DNA of 5,668 nt from NCBI GenBank assembly GCA_025450255.1, contig JANWHV010000062.1, forward strand, positions 1-5,668, read 5' to 3'. Both the position numbers and the translations under genes were made by a program. Shown piece by piece: positions 5,566 to 5,668 of the stretch; the stretch's first letter is position 1, and every line of letters begins with the position of its first letter. The notes below the pieces were generated by a model. That model searched no databases, was not told where the DNA came from, and saw nothing but the letters and a program-made list of their open reading frames with translations. This DNA comes from Chloroflexota bacterium. Lineage in GTDB: Bacteria > Chloroflexota > UBA5177 > JANWHV01.

Positions 5566-5593
5566 ATTATCTATTATGGACAACCCTCAGTAA
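5566..5593 (-). promoter_or_regulatory. Weak candidate promoter for the ChrB-like/dehydrogenase operon
   Basis: On the minus strand, TTACTG (5593-5588), a 16-bp spacer and GATAAT (5571-5566). The -10 is five of six to consensus but the -35 is poor. It would give a leader of about 280 nt before the ATG at 5275. It lies back-to-back with promoter copy C, which would make 5566-5649 a divergent control region. Confidence 0.25.
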
Positions 5594-5612
5594 TCACTGT
5601 CTCGTGTCTATT

Positions 5613-5649
5613 TGTTACGATTGACAAATGTAACAGGTGTATCTAAGAT
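5613..5649 (+). promoter_or_regulatory. Rightward promoter with TGTAACA-type direct-repeat operator (copy C)
   Basis: On the plus strand there is a consensus -35 TTGACA (5621-5626), a 17-bp spacer and a -10 TAAGAT (5644-5649). The downstream heptamer is perfect (TGTAACA, 5629-5635). The upstream one is degenerate (TGTTACG, 5613-5619), again 16 bp away. Spacing of every element equals copies A and B, so the same regulator probably binds here. It should drive a gene just beyond the right edge, divergent from the ChrB-like gene. The degenerate upstream box next to a perfect -35 suggests weaker control or a stronger basal level. Confidence 0.7.
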
Positions 5650-5668
5650 AGTTTGAAGCGGATACGCG

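Larger units (their letters stand above)
5276..5612. other. Intergenic region upstream of the ChrB-like gene; no supported gene
   Basis: The short open frames here lack ribosome sites and recognisable protein features. What I can see: an 18-bp inverted repeat GTGTG-8-CACAC (5363-5380), about 90 bp before the ChrB-like start; a perfect 6-bp hairpin CCGCTC/GAGCGG with a 7-nt loop (5527-5545); and a weak leftward promoter candidate (5566-5593). The length, over 330 bp, is long for a simple promoter region in this window and could include a structured leader or the remains of a gene. Confidence 0.5.

Noticed and set aside
5325..5567. Two overlapping minus-strand short open frames upstream of the ChrB-like gene
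   Set aside because: No ribosome site, low-complexity composition and nothing recognisable in either frame; treated as non-coding.
2172..5635. TGTAACA copies as a CRISPR or dispersed mobile repeat
   Set aside because: Only paired heptamers at fixed distance from promoter hexamers, in three intergenic sites and both orientations; no spacers, no terminal repeats, no transposase.

Overview
The window looks like chromosomal DNA from a GC-rich free-living bacterium. The strong Shine-Dalgarno sequences and sigma-70-type promoters are clear. The gene mix (enolase-superfamily dehydratases, an RraA-fold aldolase, a COG4280-like membrane protein with a 67-residue partner, a free-standing ChrB N-terminal-domain protein) reminds me of Chloroflexota or Actinobacteria, but that assignment is a guess from gene content. 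I see no mobile element, RNA gene or CRISPR array.

All six genes lie on the minus strand, in three transcription blocks. Reading leftward: (1) 5275-3595, a ChrB_N-domain protein followed after 4 nt by a D-2-hydroxyacid dehydrogenase. (2) 3391-2431, a duplicated-ExxE polytopic membrane protein followed after 10 nt by a two-helix small membrane protein. (3) 2042 to the left edge, an RraA-family aldolase, an MR/MLE-type acid-sugar dehydratase and, cut by the window edge, the first 27 codons of a glucarate-dehydratase-like protein. Block 3 reads as a sugar-acid catabolic operon: a dehydratase makes a 2-keto-3-deoxy acid and a class II pyruvate aldolase could split it.

The most interesting signal is not a gene. 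Three intergenic sites share a 37-bp promoter layout: a TGTAACA heptamer, one base, a -35 hexamer starting TTG, AA, a second TGTAACA heptamer exactly 16 bp after the first, eight bases and a -10 hexamer. Two copies read leftward, one before the aldolase/dehydratase operon (2158-2194) and one before the membrane-protein pair (3526-3562). The third reads rightward out of the window (5613-5649), divergent from the ChrB-like gene. I infer one regulator controlling all three units. The ChrB-like protein, encoded next to the third copy, is the only candidate regulator visible here, but nothing in the sequence proves that link.

Non-coding stretches are 83-162 (within the catabolic operon), 2043-2430 (leader, promoter and hairpins), 3392-3594 (leader and promoter) and 5276-5668 (upstream of the ChrB-like gene).
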